NCBI RefSeq assembly: GCF_003967515.1
Contig: NZ_BIFQ01000001.1
Coordinates: forward strand, 2,170,001-2,234,000
Length of the DNA stretch: 64,000 nt
Source of the DNA: Dictyobacter aurantiacus
GTDB lineage: Bacteria > Chloroflexota > Ktedonobacteria > Ktedonobacterales > Ktedonobacteraceae
Direction of reading: 5' to 3'
Shown here: in pieces, positions 25,490-34,549 of the stretch
Numbering within the stretch: position 1 is the stretch's first letter
Layout: every line of letters starts with the position of its first letter
Position numbers and translations under genes: made by a program
The notes under the pieces: model-generated
What the model was told of the DNA's origin: nothing
The model's input: the letters and a program-made list of their open reading frames with translations, nothing else
Databases searched by the model: none

Positions 25490-26392
25490 ATGGATACGGA
25501 ACAGCTGTTGACGCTTGAGCGTATCGTTCGTGAGGGCAGCTTTAGTCAGGCAGCGCGCGCCCTGAATCTATCCCAACCGACCATGAGCACACGCATTCAG
25601 GCTTTGGAGGAGGAGGTAGGCGGCACGCTCTTCGCGCGAGGTGGACGTAAGGTGGCGCTGACCGAGCGCGGTGAGAGCTTTTTGCCCTATGCGCGCCGGG
25701 CGCTGGAGATTCTGGCCGAGGGTAAAGAGGTGGCGCAGTTGACCCAGGAGGGGAAGCGGGGACGTGTCACTATCGGCACATTGGAGTCATTTAGCGGCGG
25801 CTTTTTGCCCACCACGATCGCCGAATTCCACCATAGCCATCCCGAGGTTGAAATCTTTGTACGCACCGGCCATAGTCGACAGGTTGAGGAGATGCTCTAC
25901 GATGGCATTACACGCCTGGGTTTGATCGGCTGGCCATTTCTCAATCCGGATCTCACGACCCTGCTGCGCTTCAGGGAGCCGTTGATCTTTGTCGCCCCAC
26001 CTCACCATCCACTGGCGCAACAATCCCACGTACTGGCGGAAGATGTGCATATACACGCCTCCCCACTGCTATTAGTCCAGAAAGGCTTCGCCCTCAGCGA
26101 GATTCTCACCCACATCCATCCCCATTCCGAGCGTACGATGGAGCTTCCGGTACATACGGCACGAGAATTGCTGCGGCAAGGGATCGGCGCGGCCTTTATC
26201 ACGCGCACAGCCATCGCGGAGGAGTTGGACAATGGGCAGGTGGTCGAGATCTCTGTACAGGATATCCCATCCAGTTATCGCGAAAGCGCCCTGGTACGTC
26301 TCGGCCGCAGCCAGGCGCTTCCGGCAGCCAGCCGTGACTTCATCGCGATCTTGCGCCAGCAGGCGGGCACCAATTATCAGATCAATGCTTGA
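25490..26392 (+). CDS. LysR-family transcriptional regulator
   Basis: A 300-residue regulator of normal length. The N-terminal winged helix is clear: ERIVREGSFSQAARALNLSQPTMS with the recognition helix and wing (EEEVGGTLFARGGRKVALTERG). The remainder is the two-lobed effector domain, starting GRVTIGTLESFSGGFLP. GAGAAGG precedes the ATG. It is divergent from the MFS exporter and likely controls it, as LysR proteins usually act on their divergent neighbour. Effector unknown. Confidence 0.93.
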   Translation: MDTEQLLTLERIVREGSFSQAARALNLSQPTMSTRIQALEEEVGGTLFARGGRKVALTERGESFLPYARRALEILAEGKEVAQLTQEGKRGRVTIGTLESFSGGFLPTTIAEFHHSHPEVEIFVRTGHSRQVEEMLYDGITRLGLIGWPFLNPDLTTLLRFREPLIFVAPPHHPLAQQSHVLAEDVHIHASPLLLVQKGFALSEILTHIHPHSERTMELPVHTARELLRQGIGAAFITRTAIAEELDNGQVVEISVQDIPSSYRESALVRLGRSQALPAASRDFIAILRQQAGTNYQINA

Positions 26393-26474
26393 CATCGTCT
26401 GACCCCATTTTGTACACTGAACCGCGATTTAAGGTCGATCAATCAAAAGTCTATGCGCAGGAGAGCCGATACAG

Positions 26475-27725
26475 ATGGAAAGCTATGATCTGGCGTTCAT
26501 GGGCGAGCTGGCCCGCGATCCCGAGTATGAACTGTCCAGCCAGGAACGACGAAGCCTGCAAGAGAATCGGCAGGCGCTACGGCGGGCCAGCAAAATAATG
26601 ATCTTGCTGGGCGGCAAAGCGGGTCGGCTGGGGGAATGCGTGGTAGGGACGGCCCTGCTCGAAGGCACGCTGCAGATCCTGCGCTCCCTGCGCAAAGACC
26701 ACATTCCCGTTCAGCTCCTGATAGATCAAAGCTCTGGCACGCTCTTTAATCTTAATAGCTATCAAGAAGCCTACTGGCCGGAAATCGACATACGCCTGAT
26801 GCCAGAGCCATTGACCATTGGCGACCTGCTCTCGACACACACCACCAACGCTCCCGACCAGGAAACGCTGGTACTGGATTTTCATGGCGCCCACGATGGC
26901 CTGCCTACCAGTACCCGGCACACCACCACGGATGGCGTGTTCCATGTGCTGAACAATCTCTTTCGCATGGGCGTCCGCTACTACGCCCAGCGCGGGCCTG
27001 AGCGGCGCTACGCTGATTTTCTCTGTGAGCTCTTCGCACTCCCGGACTCAACACTGGCCGGATCGACAACGCAGCCTCGCATCCGGCTCACGGCGGCGGA
27101 CGAGCAGCGCTACCGGCAAACGCAGCAAAGCATCGGGTTCGCGCCCGACTCCATCCTTATTGTCTGCTTTTTTCAATCGGTGGTGCTGGCCAAGTGCTAC
27201 GAGCTATGGGATGAGGTTATGCAGCTGCTCTGCGAGTATGCCGCGCGCGACATACCCGGCCAGAAGATCAGCTTTGTACTGGCTTGCGGACCCGATGAGA
27301 AGCTGCCAGAAGGCTTCAAAAAAGCCGACATGATCGAATGGCTCCAGCACTTCAACGGCGTACAGGACAACGCACATGTCTATTTCTATAGCACCGAAAC
27401 CCCGCGCGAGGTAGCCGTTTTATGCTACGGGGCCACGCTGGCCCTCTCAGACGACACGGGACCCGGCCACATCGCCGGCGCCCTGCATATCCCCACCATC
27501 GTCCCCTTTCTGCCGGGCACCATTTACGCCCGCTTCATCTGGTCCTCAACCCTCTGGCACCATGGTGTCACCCTTGACCCCAATCCCTACAGCGACCAGC
27601 AGGTCCAGTCCGCCATCATCTGGAGCAAAACTGACATCATCGACAGCATTCCAGCGGATCGCCTCTATCAAGAGGCCGTGCGATTTCTTAAAAATCCTCC
27701 CTCACGCTCAATACATCCAACATAA
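26475..27725 (+). CDS. glycosyltransferase family 9 (heptosyltransferase)-like protein
   Basis: A 416-residue protein with the two-Rossmann GT-B layout. The N-terminal part has IMILLGGKAGRLGECVVGTALLEG, where GT9 enzymes have the G-D-x-L acceptor loop. The C-terminal half has ALSDDTGPGHIAGALHIPTI, the GT9 donor-site signature D-T/S-G-x-x-H-x-A-x-A. A Chloroflexota cell would not have classic LPS heptose, so the real substrate may be another envelope glycan (inference). GGAGAG precedes the ATG. It stands alone between the LysR gene and the insertion sequence. Confidence 0.75.
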   Translation: MESYDLAFMGELARDPEYELSSQERRSLQENRQALRRASKIMILLGGKAGRLGECVVGTALLEGTLQILRSLRKDHIPVQLLIDQSSGTLFNLNSYQEAYWPEIDIRLMPEPLTIGDLLSTHTTNAPDQETLVLDFHGAHDGLPTSTRHTTTDGVFHVLNNLFRMGVRYYAQRGPERRYADFLCELFALPDSTLAGSTTQPRIRLTAADEQRYRQTQQSIGFAPDSILIVCFFQSVVLAKCYELWDEVMQLLCEYAARDIPGQKISFVLACGPDEKLPEGFKKADMIEWLQHFNGVQDNAHVYFYSTETPREVAVLCYGATLALSDDTGPGHIAGALHIPTIVPFLPGTIYARFIWSSTLWHHGVTLDPNPYSDQQVQSAIIWSKTDIIDSIPADRLYQEAVRFLKNPPSRSIHPT

Positions 27726-27769
27726 CATGCTGGCATACCTTTGAGAAGAAAGATGATATCGTTGGGGGA

Positions 27770-27780
27770 GCGTGGGAGCC
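27770..27780 (+). repeat. left copy of 11-bp target-site duplication
   Basis: GCGTGGGAGCC, repeated in direct orientation at 29193-29203 on the other side of the insertion sequence. An 11-bp duplication is in the range known for IS4-family elements. Confidence 0.88.
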
Positions 27781-29192
27781 CTTACAGGTATAGGTTTTTT
27801 GGGGAACGTTAAGCGCTGGCCCGTTCACGAGCTCGGGCTCGGCGCTTACGCTCCTGTTTCTTCTCCCGCTTGTGTCGCTCTGAGGCGCTTGGTAGCTTTC
27901 TGGGTGGTTGCATGTCTTGCGGCCATGGCTCATCGAGCATCTGCCCCTGCAACAACGGCTCGTCATTGAGCACGGTTGCTAGCACCTGTAACCGCCCGCG
28001 TACCACACAACTCAATCGACGCACTCGCGGCTGATGGTTGGGCCTGCAGCGTTTCTTGCGCGCAATATGGCTTGCAGGCAACTCCTGCTCACTGTTTGCC
28101 GCTCGCTGCTGTTCTTCAGCGACACACCCCATGCTCACACTCATCAGTTGGGCAACTGCCATCGCCAACCACAAACGCTCCACACGCCCTGCTTGCGTCA
28201 TTTTACTGTGATGCCATCCCCAGAGTCCCCGCTTGAAATCTTTGTACCCCGTTTCGACCCAGGTGCGCATGCGATACCAACACACCTCAGCCTCCTGCGG
28301 AAGCAGATCCGTCAGCACGACCCAGGGACCCTCGTAGCCTTCTTCCCAATGCACCAACACCGTCGCGTTGACCCGCGCCTGCTTGCTCGCGAAGCACTCC
28401 ACACGCCCTTTCCACGATAGACCAGGTGTGGGCACCCACTGCGCGATCATCTCAAAGTCGTCTGAGCCAACTCGTCGAGCTTTACAGTTGCCGTTGATCC
28501 GTAAGAAGGGATGCCAGCCGCAGGTGCGAATCCCTTCATAGAGCCACTGGGCATAGAGTCCGCGATCAGCCATCACGATCACGAACCACTCTCCAGGCAC
28601 ACACCCGTGCAGATGCGCGAGTAAGCCTTCCCAATGCGGTCGCCAGGACCCTTTCTCATGCGCCCCCAACACTTTCCAGGCCACTGGAATACTACAGGAG
28701 CGAAGAACCACACAGATCGAGAGCACTGTCCAGCGTTCTCCCAGGGTGGTGGCATCAAGGGCCAGTGCCATACGGCGCGTGTGAGGTCCACAGCAGCGCA
28801 CCACCCATCGCAACAGGGAAGCAAAACAGGTGGAGACCTCGATCTCCCGTCGCTTGTCACCGCATTTGTCATGTGCATCCAGATACCACTCCCGTAAACG
28901 TTGAGCTACTGCGTCCTCGGATTGACCCAGGACACACGCGAGCAGAGCACTGATCTGCGACCATCCACAAGCGCCCAGCAGCGTCATGCCAACGCTCCAG
29001 AGGACGAGCCCGTTGAGTTGCGATGAGCGAAGATGAGGAAAGGCCGTTGACACCTGGTCCGACCATTGCGATAATAAATGATGGCGATTCATGTTTTCTC
29101 CTACAAATGATGTGGAAATCGTTTTGTATTATAGCAGAAAACCATGACTCGCCAGGTTTTTTCCTCCTTCTCCAAAAACCTATACTTGAAAG
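27781..29192 (-). mobile_element. IS4-family insertion sequence, complete (1412 bp)
   Basis: Bounded by imperfect terminal inverted repeats of about 25 bp. The left end starts CTTACAGGTATAGGTTTTTT and the right end, in reverse complement, starts CTTTCAAGTATAGGTTTTT. It is flanked by an 11-bp direct duplication and carries one intact transposase gene. The intact ends, gene and duplication point to a recent, possibly still active insertion. The target lies in a GC-rich intergenic repeat patch rather than in a gene. Confidence 0.93.
27809..29092 (-). CDS. IS4-family DDE transposase
   Basis: A 427-residue transposase. The catalytic triad can be placed: D113 in ALDATTLG, D176 in MADRGLYAQ and E280 in the IS4 signature Y-x2-R-x3-E-x6-K (Y273, R276, E280, K287). 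The C-terminus is strongly basic (KRRARARERA). TAGGAG lies upstream of the ATG. The frame is intact, with no stop or shift. It fills the insertion sequence between the terminal repeats. Confidence 0.95.
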   Translation of the reverse strand: MNRHHLLSQWSDQVSTAFPHLRSSQLNGLVLWSVGMTLLGACGWSQISALLACVLGQSEDAVAQRLREWYLDAHDKCGDKRREIEVSTCFASLLRWVVRCCGPHTRRMALALDATTLGERWTVLSICVVLRSCSIPVAWKVLGAHEKGSWRPHWEGLLAHLHGCVPGEWFVIVMADRGLYAQWLYEGIRTCGWHPFLRINGNCKARRVGSDDFEMIAQWVPTPGLSWKGRVECFASKQARVNATVLVHWEEGYEGPWVVLTDLLPQEAEVCWYRMRTWVETGYKDFKRGLWGWHHSKMTQAGRVERLWLAMAVAQLMSVSMGCVAEEQQRAANSEQELPASHIARKKRCRPNHQPRVRRLSCVVRGRLQVLATVLNDEPLLQGQMLDEPWPQDMQPPRKLPSASERHKREKKQERKRRARARERASA

Positions 29193-29203
29193 GCGTGGGA
29201 GCC
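29193..29203 (+). repeat. right copy of 11-bp target-site duplication
   Basis: GCGTGGGAGCC directly after the right inverted repeat; identical to 27770-27780. Confidence 0.88.
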
Positions 29204-29252
29204 CGGGCACGGGGCCGCTTTGCGGCAAGCGCCCGCGAGGGGCGCACCTACG

Positions 29253-29295
29253 CCCCTCATTTCCAATTACCTACACCCCTCATTTCCAATTACCT
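29253..29295 (+). repeat. two tandem copies of a 23-bp unit
   Basis: CCCCTCATTTCCAATTACCT starts at 29253 and again at 29276, identical over 20 bases. It lies in a repeat-rich patch between the insertion sequence and the zinc-ribbon gene. Confidence 0.9.
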
Positions 29296-29348
29296 TTTTA
29301 TGTTGGTGCATGGGGGCGCGGATGCGCCTCCATGCACCAACATAAAAA
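29295..29348. repeat. 54-bp palindrome, 25-bp arms, GGAT loop
   Basis: Arms 29295-29319 and 29324-29348 match at all but one position (A/G). The apex GGCGC-GGAT-GCGCC and the GGTGCA/TGCACC blocks are also present in the palindrome at 44928-44989. A shorter perfect palindrome follows at 29354-29375 (GGCGGCCGCGT and complement). Confidence 0.93.
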
Positions 29349-29515
29349 ACCAGGGCGGCCGCGTACGCGGCCGCCCGTGAGTTGGCGCTTTGCTCCCCAA
29401 GATATTCTTTATGCATTATTAACGCTTTATTATTGACATACTCGCATTTTTCAATTTAAACTACAGATACGTGTATGTGTCGTATGGATGTTGATGAAGT
29501 GAGAAAGGTTGGGTT

Positions 29516-29899
29516 ATGTTTTCGACACTAAGGCAACGCATCAAATATCGCCTCGCCCATATCCTCTATGATATGTTCAAGACCACTATCGACGCTCAAA
29601 ACTGGTCGCAGACGGTTAGCTGTACCTCATGCCAGCGGATTATTCCCGTTGACGCCTGTTTCTGCGCCTACTGTGGTATACAGCAAGGGACCTTCTTTGC
29701 GTCACCTGCGGCTGTCCAACTTCAGGATACGGATCCGCTTCTTTTCGAGCAGGTGACGATCAAGTTACCGCCTGGCAATCAGCAGCGCAGCTTTCTACGC
29801 TATGTGCGGGACATGAAAAACGTTGATCCGGGTCCGGCTACAATCGCCCATCGCCAGTTACAGGACTACCCTTCACGCCCACCCATCCATGATAGATAG
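29516..29899 (+). CDS. small zinc-ribbon protein
   Basis: A 127-residue protein with a central zinc ribbon, C-x2-C (CTSCQ) and C-x2-C (CAYCG), about residues 36-58. An N-terminal amphipathic part (LRQRIKYRLAHILYDMF) and a polar C-terminus flank it. No enzyme domain. Such ribbons are common at the start of Chloroflexota signalling proteins (the kinase here has one), but this protein is free-standing. Function unknown. Confidence 0.65.
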   Translation: MFSTLRQRIKYRLAHILYDMFKTTIDAQNWSQTVSCTSCQRIIPVDACFCAYCGIQQGTFFASPAAVQLQDTDPLLFEQVTIKLPPGNQQRSFLRYVRDMKNVDPGPATIAHRQLQDYPSRPPIHDR

Positions 29900-29922
29900 T
29901 ACTTATAGCAAAATCTATTGAC

Positions 29923-29975
29923 TTATCCACATTTGCGGTGGATAAGTGTGGATAACTATGCAAGAATGTGGATAA
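29923..29975. other. DnaA-box cluster, candidate replication origin
   Basis: Three perfect DnaA boxes TTATCCACA lie at 29923-29931 (plus), 29947-29955 and 29967-29975 (both minus). A one-mismatch box lies at 29937-29945 (minus). The surrounding 29900-30110 is AT-rich and free of genes. recF and dnaN lie about 2 and 3 kb away, as near many origins. Against it: dnaA is not adjacent and dnaN-recF read toward the cluster. Confidence 0.6.
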
Positions 29976-30200
29976 GTTGAGCGAGATAAGAGATAAATCC
30001 TATATAGAAAATAGCAAGATGACATCTACGATGGGAAGAACATCAGTATCTGGCATAACAGGTAACCCGGTTTTTCACAGTTGGAAGCGGCATAGAACAC
30101 ATTGACAATGGTTTATAGGAGGGCTACAATCTAGCAAGCAGGATGACCAATAGCCTGACTCTGTTGAACAGGGTTAGATAGAAGCAGAAAGGCTCTGAAA

Positions 30201-31757
30201 ATGGACAGTACGCCACAGACGCCACGAGATGATCAGGAGCATAGAGGACCATGGAGTCCACCTCCCCGGAGCCTGGCTGATGTGATGAGCTGGGGGGAAC
30301 AACTGCTTCCACTGTCTTACGCGGTCCTGGAGTCATGCTGGATGGGAGCGCTGCTCATCGGGCTGGCACGCGTCCATTTTCTGGGTCTGAATCAACCATT
30401 CGCGCCACTGTGGGCGCCATTTTTATTGATGATAATCTCATCCTGGTGCACTCTGATCTTACCGGATCAACTATTAAAGAACAATGGTAAAACGACGGCC
30501 CGAGGCAATAGCGGCAATCTGGTCCTGGTTTTTCAGAGCATTGGCATCCTATGCGTCGTGTGGGGCACGTTCTATGCGGGAACAAATGCGCTATGGAATC
30601 CGGCCTGGCTGATGGCCCTGCTCTCTGATCTCTTGCTTTTCAATCCAACCGCCTTCGCGGTCATTGGCCTCATCATCGCCTCCTATGCTCTGTGCTATCA
30701 CGGCATTCGGATCGCGCGCTACGCACTGGAGCCGAGCGAGACGCTGCGTGGGATCATCATCGGCAGCGTCATCTTTGTGGCCATCTGCCTGCTGCCAGCG
30801 ATCGGCAATGGCGACCAGGCTGATCTCCTACTGCTGGTGTTGCTTTTCTTCTCACTGGCGCTGCTGACCAGAGCGTTATCCTATGCGATTTTTACCCGGC
30901 AGGATCACATAACAGGCCTGCAAGGCAGCAAGCTGATGCAGGATCGGCTGATCCTCTCCACGGTAGGCATCATCTGCCTGATGCTGGCGGTGGTCGGGCT
31001 GACCCTGGGCATCATTATCAACCCCACCTTGCTGGCCGCGATCCAGCAATTTCTATCGCCGCTGGGCAGGATCTACGATGGCGCAACCTATGCCATTGCC
31101 TGGCTGATGGCATTTATGATCTCCTGGATTCCCCTGGAGAAATTTAAATTTACGCCACCTAAATTAAACAAGCATGCTCCCCCACCAGCAATACACCCCA
31201 AAACGGGAGCGGCGCCCCCACAGGCCGTCCAAACAATCGCGAGCTTCATTTTCATTGCCCTGCTGATCGCCCTTCTCGTCGCCGTGATCATCCTCGTTGT
31301 GGTCCTGCTGCGCAGGCGCCGGGCTGGTAGGCGCTCGCTCGACCTGCATGAAAGCCTGTGGTCCTGGGAGCTGTTCTGGCAGCAGATCAAGGGACTGCTC
31401 AGCCATCTATGGCAAGGCCTGATGCGGCGTAAAGATGAGCAATCAGCGCCTATCGTAGAGCGCAAGACAGAGGAGGATGAGATGCCTGTGCTACGGGATG
31501 TACGCGCGATCTATCGCGCCTTCCTCCAGTGGGCGGCCAGCCAGGGTTATCGGCGGCAGCAGGCGGAGACACCGGGGGAATTTAAACAACGGCTGGTGCA
31601 ACCTTTGCCAGTGTTTGAGCCAGAGGTACAGGCAGTAACAGAGATATATACAGCCGCGCGCTACAGCCACGTACCACCCGGCGAGGCGGAAGTAGCCAGG
31701 ATGCAGCAGAACTGGAGCGCGCTGCAGCAAAAGAGCGCGGGCAGCGAGCAACAGTAA
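30201..31757 (+). CDS. membrane protein with C-terminal DUF4129
   Basis: A 518-residue protein with about eight N-terminal membrane helices, a further helix near residues 350-372 followed by RRRRAGRR, and a cytoplasmic C-terminal domain. That domain has the DUF4129 pattern (VRAIYRAFLQWAASQGYRRQQAETPGEFKQRL ending in the TEIYTAARYSH helix). DUF4129 proteins often accompany transglutaminase-like and MoxR-type genes; none is seen here. Role unknown. It converges on recF. Confidence 0.82.
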   Translation: MDSTPQTPRDDQEHRGPWSPPPRSLADVMSWGEQLLPLSYAVLESCWMGALLIGLARVHFLGLNQPFAPLWAPFLLMIISSWCTLILPDQLLKNNGKTTARGNSGNLVLVFQSIGILCVVWGTFYAGTNALWNPAWLMALLSDLLLFNPTAFAVIGLIIASYALCYHGIRIARYALEPSETLRGIIIGSVIFVAICLLPAIGNGDQADLLLLVLLFFSLALLTRALSYAIFTRQDHITGLQGSKLMQDRLILSTVGIICLMLAVVGLTLGIIINPTLLAAIQQFLSPLGRIYDGATYAIAWLMAFMISWIPLEKFKFTPPKLNKHAPPPAIHPKTGAAPPQAVQTIASFIFIALLIALLVAVIILVVVLLRRRRAGRRSLDLHESLWSWELFWQQIKGLLSHLWQGLMRRKDEQSAPIVERKTEEDEMPVLRDVRAIYRAFLQWAASQGYRRQQAETPGEFKQRLVQPLPVFEPEVQAVTEIYTAARYSHVPPGEAEVARMQQNWSALQQKSAGSEQQ

Positions 31758-31800
31758 GCAAGACTGCTTGCTCAGGATGCCCTATAGCGGCGGCAGCCAC

Positions 31801-32994
31801 TCAATCTTCGCCGCGCAACTCGCCGCCAACCACCTGGTAGCGATGCGAACGCTGCAGCATATCGGCGGGGAAGCTCTCCAGGTCGGTGGAGGTCAACATC
31901 ACCTGCTCATAGCGGGCCACCTGGCCCAGCAGATATTCGCGACGCGAAGCATCCAGCTCGCTAAACACATCGTCCAGCAGCAGGATGGGCTGATCGCCGG
32001 TACTGGTATGCATGAACGATAGCTCCGCCAGCTTGGCGGCTAGAGCGGCGGTCCGCTGCTGTCCCCTTGAGCCGTAAGATAGCATGTTCACGCCATTCAC
32101 CAGAAACTCCAGGTCATCGCGGTGAGGGCCGCGCAGGCAGACGCCCTGCATAATCTCTTTCTTGCGAATCTCACGCAACTGTTCCTGATACTGTTGTGAA
32201 GCCTCACTCAGGCTCCAGCTGGACTCTACCTTAAAAGAAGGCCGATAGACGATCTGCAACTGCTCACGTCCGCCGCTGATGGTTTGTTGAAAGTGATTAG
32301 CCTGCTCATTTAACGCGTCTACCATCCTCCGACGCTCATAGATAATCTGATTGGCAAGCTGAATCTGCTGCTCGTCCAGATAGTTGAGCATCTTCGGATC
32401 TTCCTGATTCTCGCGAATACGCTTCAGCAGGGCCGAGCGCTGCGCCACAACTTTACGATATTTAACCAGTGCCATGCTATAGCGAGGCTGGACCTGGCAC
32501 AGCGCCCGATCCAGAAAACGCCGCCGCTCTTCGGGTCCCCCATCCACCAGGTGCAGATCCGAAGGCGCGAACATCACTACCTTCATCTGCCCGATCAGAT
32601 CAATGGTCCGTTTCGGCGCTCCATTCACTTTATAGCGTTTGCGAGGCGCATGGGCAGGCAATTCAATGCTGCGCGGACTCACCGTAACGCCCGAGGAAGG
32701 TGCGAACGTAGGGGGAGTGGGATCCAGAATCAATATCTCCAGCTCGATACTATCCTCACGCCGACGCACCACGCCATCCAGTCGAGCCACATGATCTGGA
32801 GCCGACCAGTTGACAACTTCACGATCACTGGAGGCATGAAAAGAGGTAGCCGTCGCCAGCATGCTCACTGCTTCAAGCAGGTTGGTCTTGCCCTGCGCAT
32901 TGTCTCCATGAAAGAGAAAAACACCCGGGCCTAATGGCAATTCCAGCTGTTTATAATTCCGAAAATCCGATAATGTGAGGCGAGAAAGATACAT
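31801..32994 (-). CDS. recF: DNA replication and repair protein RecF
   Basis: A 397-residue SMC-like ATPase that loads RecA at gaps with RecO/RecR. N-terminus LTLSDFRNYKQLELPL, Walker A FHGDNAQGKTNLLEA, signature region YGSRGQQRTAALA, Walker B PILLLDDVFSELD. A serine/proline-rich insert appears near residues 100-120. The usual length is 360-380, so it is slightly long. It lies downstream of dnaN in the common dnaN-recF order, but a terminator-like hairpin sits in the 103-base gap. Confidence 0.96.
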   Translation of the reverse strand: MYLSRLTLSDFRNYKQLELPLGPGVFLFHGDNAQGKTNLLEAVSMLATATSFHASSDREVVNWSAPDHVARLDGVVRRREDSIELEILILDPTPPTFAPSSGVTVSPRSIELPAHAPRKRYKVNGAPKRTIDLIGQMKVVMFAPSDLHLVDGGPEERRRFLDRALCQVQPRYSMALVKYRKVVAQRSALLKRIRENQEDPKMLNYLDEQQIQLANQIIYERRRMVDALNEQANHFQQTISGGREQLQIVYRPSFKVESSWSLSEASQQYQEQLREIRKKEIMQGVCLRGPHRDDLEFLVNGVNMLSYGSRGQQRTAALAAKLAELSFMHTSTGDQPILLLDDVFSELDASRREYLLGQVARYEQVMLTSTDLESFPADMLQRSHRYQVVGGELRGED

Positions 32995-33026
32995 GCACCC
33001 ATCCGTGAAGATCTACACTAGCGATA

Positions 33027-33056
33027 TAAAAAACAGGGCGAGGACAACCTCGCCCT
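33027..33056 (-). terminator. terminator after dnaN
   Basis: Nine-base-pair GC stem 33035-33043 / 33048-33056, ACAA loop, followed on the minus strand by six T. It would uncouple recF from dnaN transcription at least in part. Confidence 0.82.
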
Positions 33057-33097
33057 ACTATTTCCATTCTTATCAGACTGGTAAATGTGGAAAGATG

Positions 33098-34237
33098 TTA
33101 GCGATTTGTGCTCATTGGCATGATAACATAGGTGTATTCAGCCGCGCTAACCGGCTTGACAACGCCAGGGCGAGCCGGTGATGTCACTTCCAGGGCCACC
33201 TCGGGCGTATCCAGGATCGCCAGCACATCGCCAAGGTATTTCACATTGAAGATGATCTCCTGATCGGGACCATCGACCGCCGCATTGATAGTGGTCACAT
33301 TGTTACCAACATCCTCCGCAGTCGCCTCGAGGGTCAGCGTGCCTGCGCCAGCCTCCTGCTCGCCACCGCTGGCAATCTTAATGCGGGTAATATTGGAGCT
33401 ATCACGAGCGAACGGCGCCACCGTCTTGACGGCGGCCGCGAACTCTTTGGTCTCCACCACGGCGCGCGTCGTATGCTCCTTTGGAATAGCCGCTTTAATG
33501 TTGGGGAATGTGCCCTCGATCAGGCGCGAGACCAGGTCGATATGCTCGGTATGGAAGAGGACCTGGCTGCGGTTCGGTGTCACCACCATCTGGACCGCTC
33601 CATCGGAGGGCAGGATACGCGCCAGCTCACTCAGGGTACGCGCCGGGATCAGGATGCTGTTGTGGCTGGCGGTATGGCCGGCCAGGGGTGCCAGGCGCAG
33701 CGCGAGACGGAAGGCATCGGCCGCCGCGAACGAGATCTGCTCATTGGCCACCTCTACCAGCACACCTGTAAGCACAGGACGAGAGTCATCGTCAGCCGCC
33801 GCGAAGACCACCTGGGCGATCATATCTTTCAGCATGCCCGCGTCCAGGATAATCGGCTCCTCATCACCCTCCGCACTGGGGATCAAAGGGAACTCCGATG
33901 GGTCCATACCCTTAATATTGGCATTACTCCCCGTGCTCTTCACATTAACATCGTTCGACTCATCGGCCACATTCAGCTCGACCTGCCCCGGGCGCAGGCT
34001 ATTGATCAGATCAGTAAAGGTCTTCGCCGGAACCGTCGTCGTGCCATCCTCCATAATTTCGGCATCGATCAGGCAGTTAATACCAATCTCCAGATTGGTC
34101 GCAGAGAGCTTCAAGCGTCCCTGGTCCGTTGACACTAAAATATTTGCCAGGATTGGGAGCGTGCTCCGGCTCGAGACAGCGTGGCTCACAATAGAGAGGC
34201 CACGGCTCAAATCCTGTTGCTTACATGTGATTTTCAC
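33098..34237 (-). CDS. dnaN: DNA polymerase III sliding clamp (beta subunit)
   Basis: A 379-residue clamp with the three-domain repeat: N-terminal MKITCKQQDLSRGLSIVSHAVSSRSTLPILANIL and C-terminal YTYVIMPMSTNR, the latter being the conserved end (typically MPMRL) near the protein-binding cleft. Standard length. It forms a ring that tethers the replicative polymerase. No dnaA is found upstream; the next gene is a response regulator on the other strand. Confidence 0.97.
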   Translation of the reverse strand: MKITCKQQDLSRGLSIVSHAVSSRSTLPILANILVSTDQGRLKLSATNLEIGINCLIDAEIMEDGTTTVPAKTFTDLINSLRPGQVELNVADESNDVNVKSTGSNANIKGMDPSEFPLIPSAEGDEEPIILDAGMLKDMIAQVVFAAADDDSRPVLTGVLVEVANEQISFAAADAFRLALRLAPLAGHTASHNSILIPARTLSELARILPSDGAVQMVVTPNRSQVLFHTEHIDLVSRLIEGTFPNIKAAIPKEHTTRAVVETKEFAAAVKTVAPFARDSSNITRIKIASGGEQEAGAGTLTLEATAEDVGNNVTTINAAVDGPDQEIIFNVKYLGDVLAILDTPEVALEVTSPARPGVVKPVSAAEYTYVIMPMSTNR

Positions 34238-34540
34238 GAAAGATTTCCTCCAGACACAACCAAAACGCGGATATTTTTACGCTAGTATAGCGCATGTTGA
34301 ATGCACTTGTAAACGCGAAAAACCTGCACATTCAGTGCACATATAGATCGGATCGTGGTTGTCGCGCCACACGGCAGCCGCACTATACCGGGCGACACAC
34401 ATGAGCCCACCATCTCTATCGTACATAAGCTGCCTAAAACAATATTCCTAAACCGCAGGAGAAAAGAGGCTAATTTGATAGCCCATAGTCCTATCGATTA
34501 GAAAAAAAGGAGAAGGGAACATACACACACCATCAGGGGA
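34238..34540. other. intergenic region upstream of dnaN
   Basis: Holds the dnaN promoter region on the minus strand. A short symmetric TGCACATTCAGTGCA occurs at about 34326-34340. No consensus DnaA box was found, and no gene. Confidence 0.4.
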
Positions 34541-34549
34541 TGTTATAAT
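34541..34549 (+). promoter_or_regulatory. extended -10 promoter for response regulator-plsX
   Basis: TGT followed by TATAAT is a perfect extended -10. A start near 34556 would give a leader of about 290 bases before the response regulator. That leader contains complementary GC-rich blocks (GGGAGGCCCATCCC and GGGCAGGGGCC). No clear -35. Confidence 0.5.

Noticed and set aside
27025..27333. Second gene inside the GT9-like region on another frame
   Set aside because: Ser/Arg-rich shadow frame wholly inside a well-supported gene.
33285..34346. 353-residue plus-strand frame opposite dnaN
   Set aside because: Antisense shadow of dnaN with Ser/Arg/Thr-rich low-quality composition; dnaN is certain.
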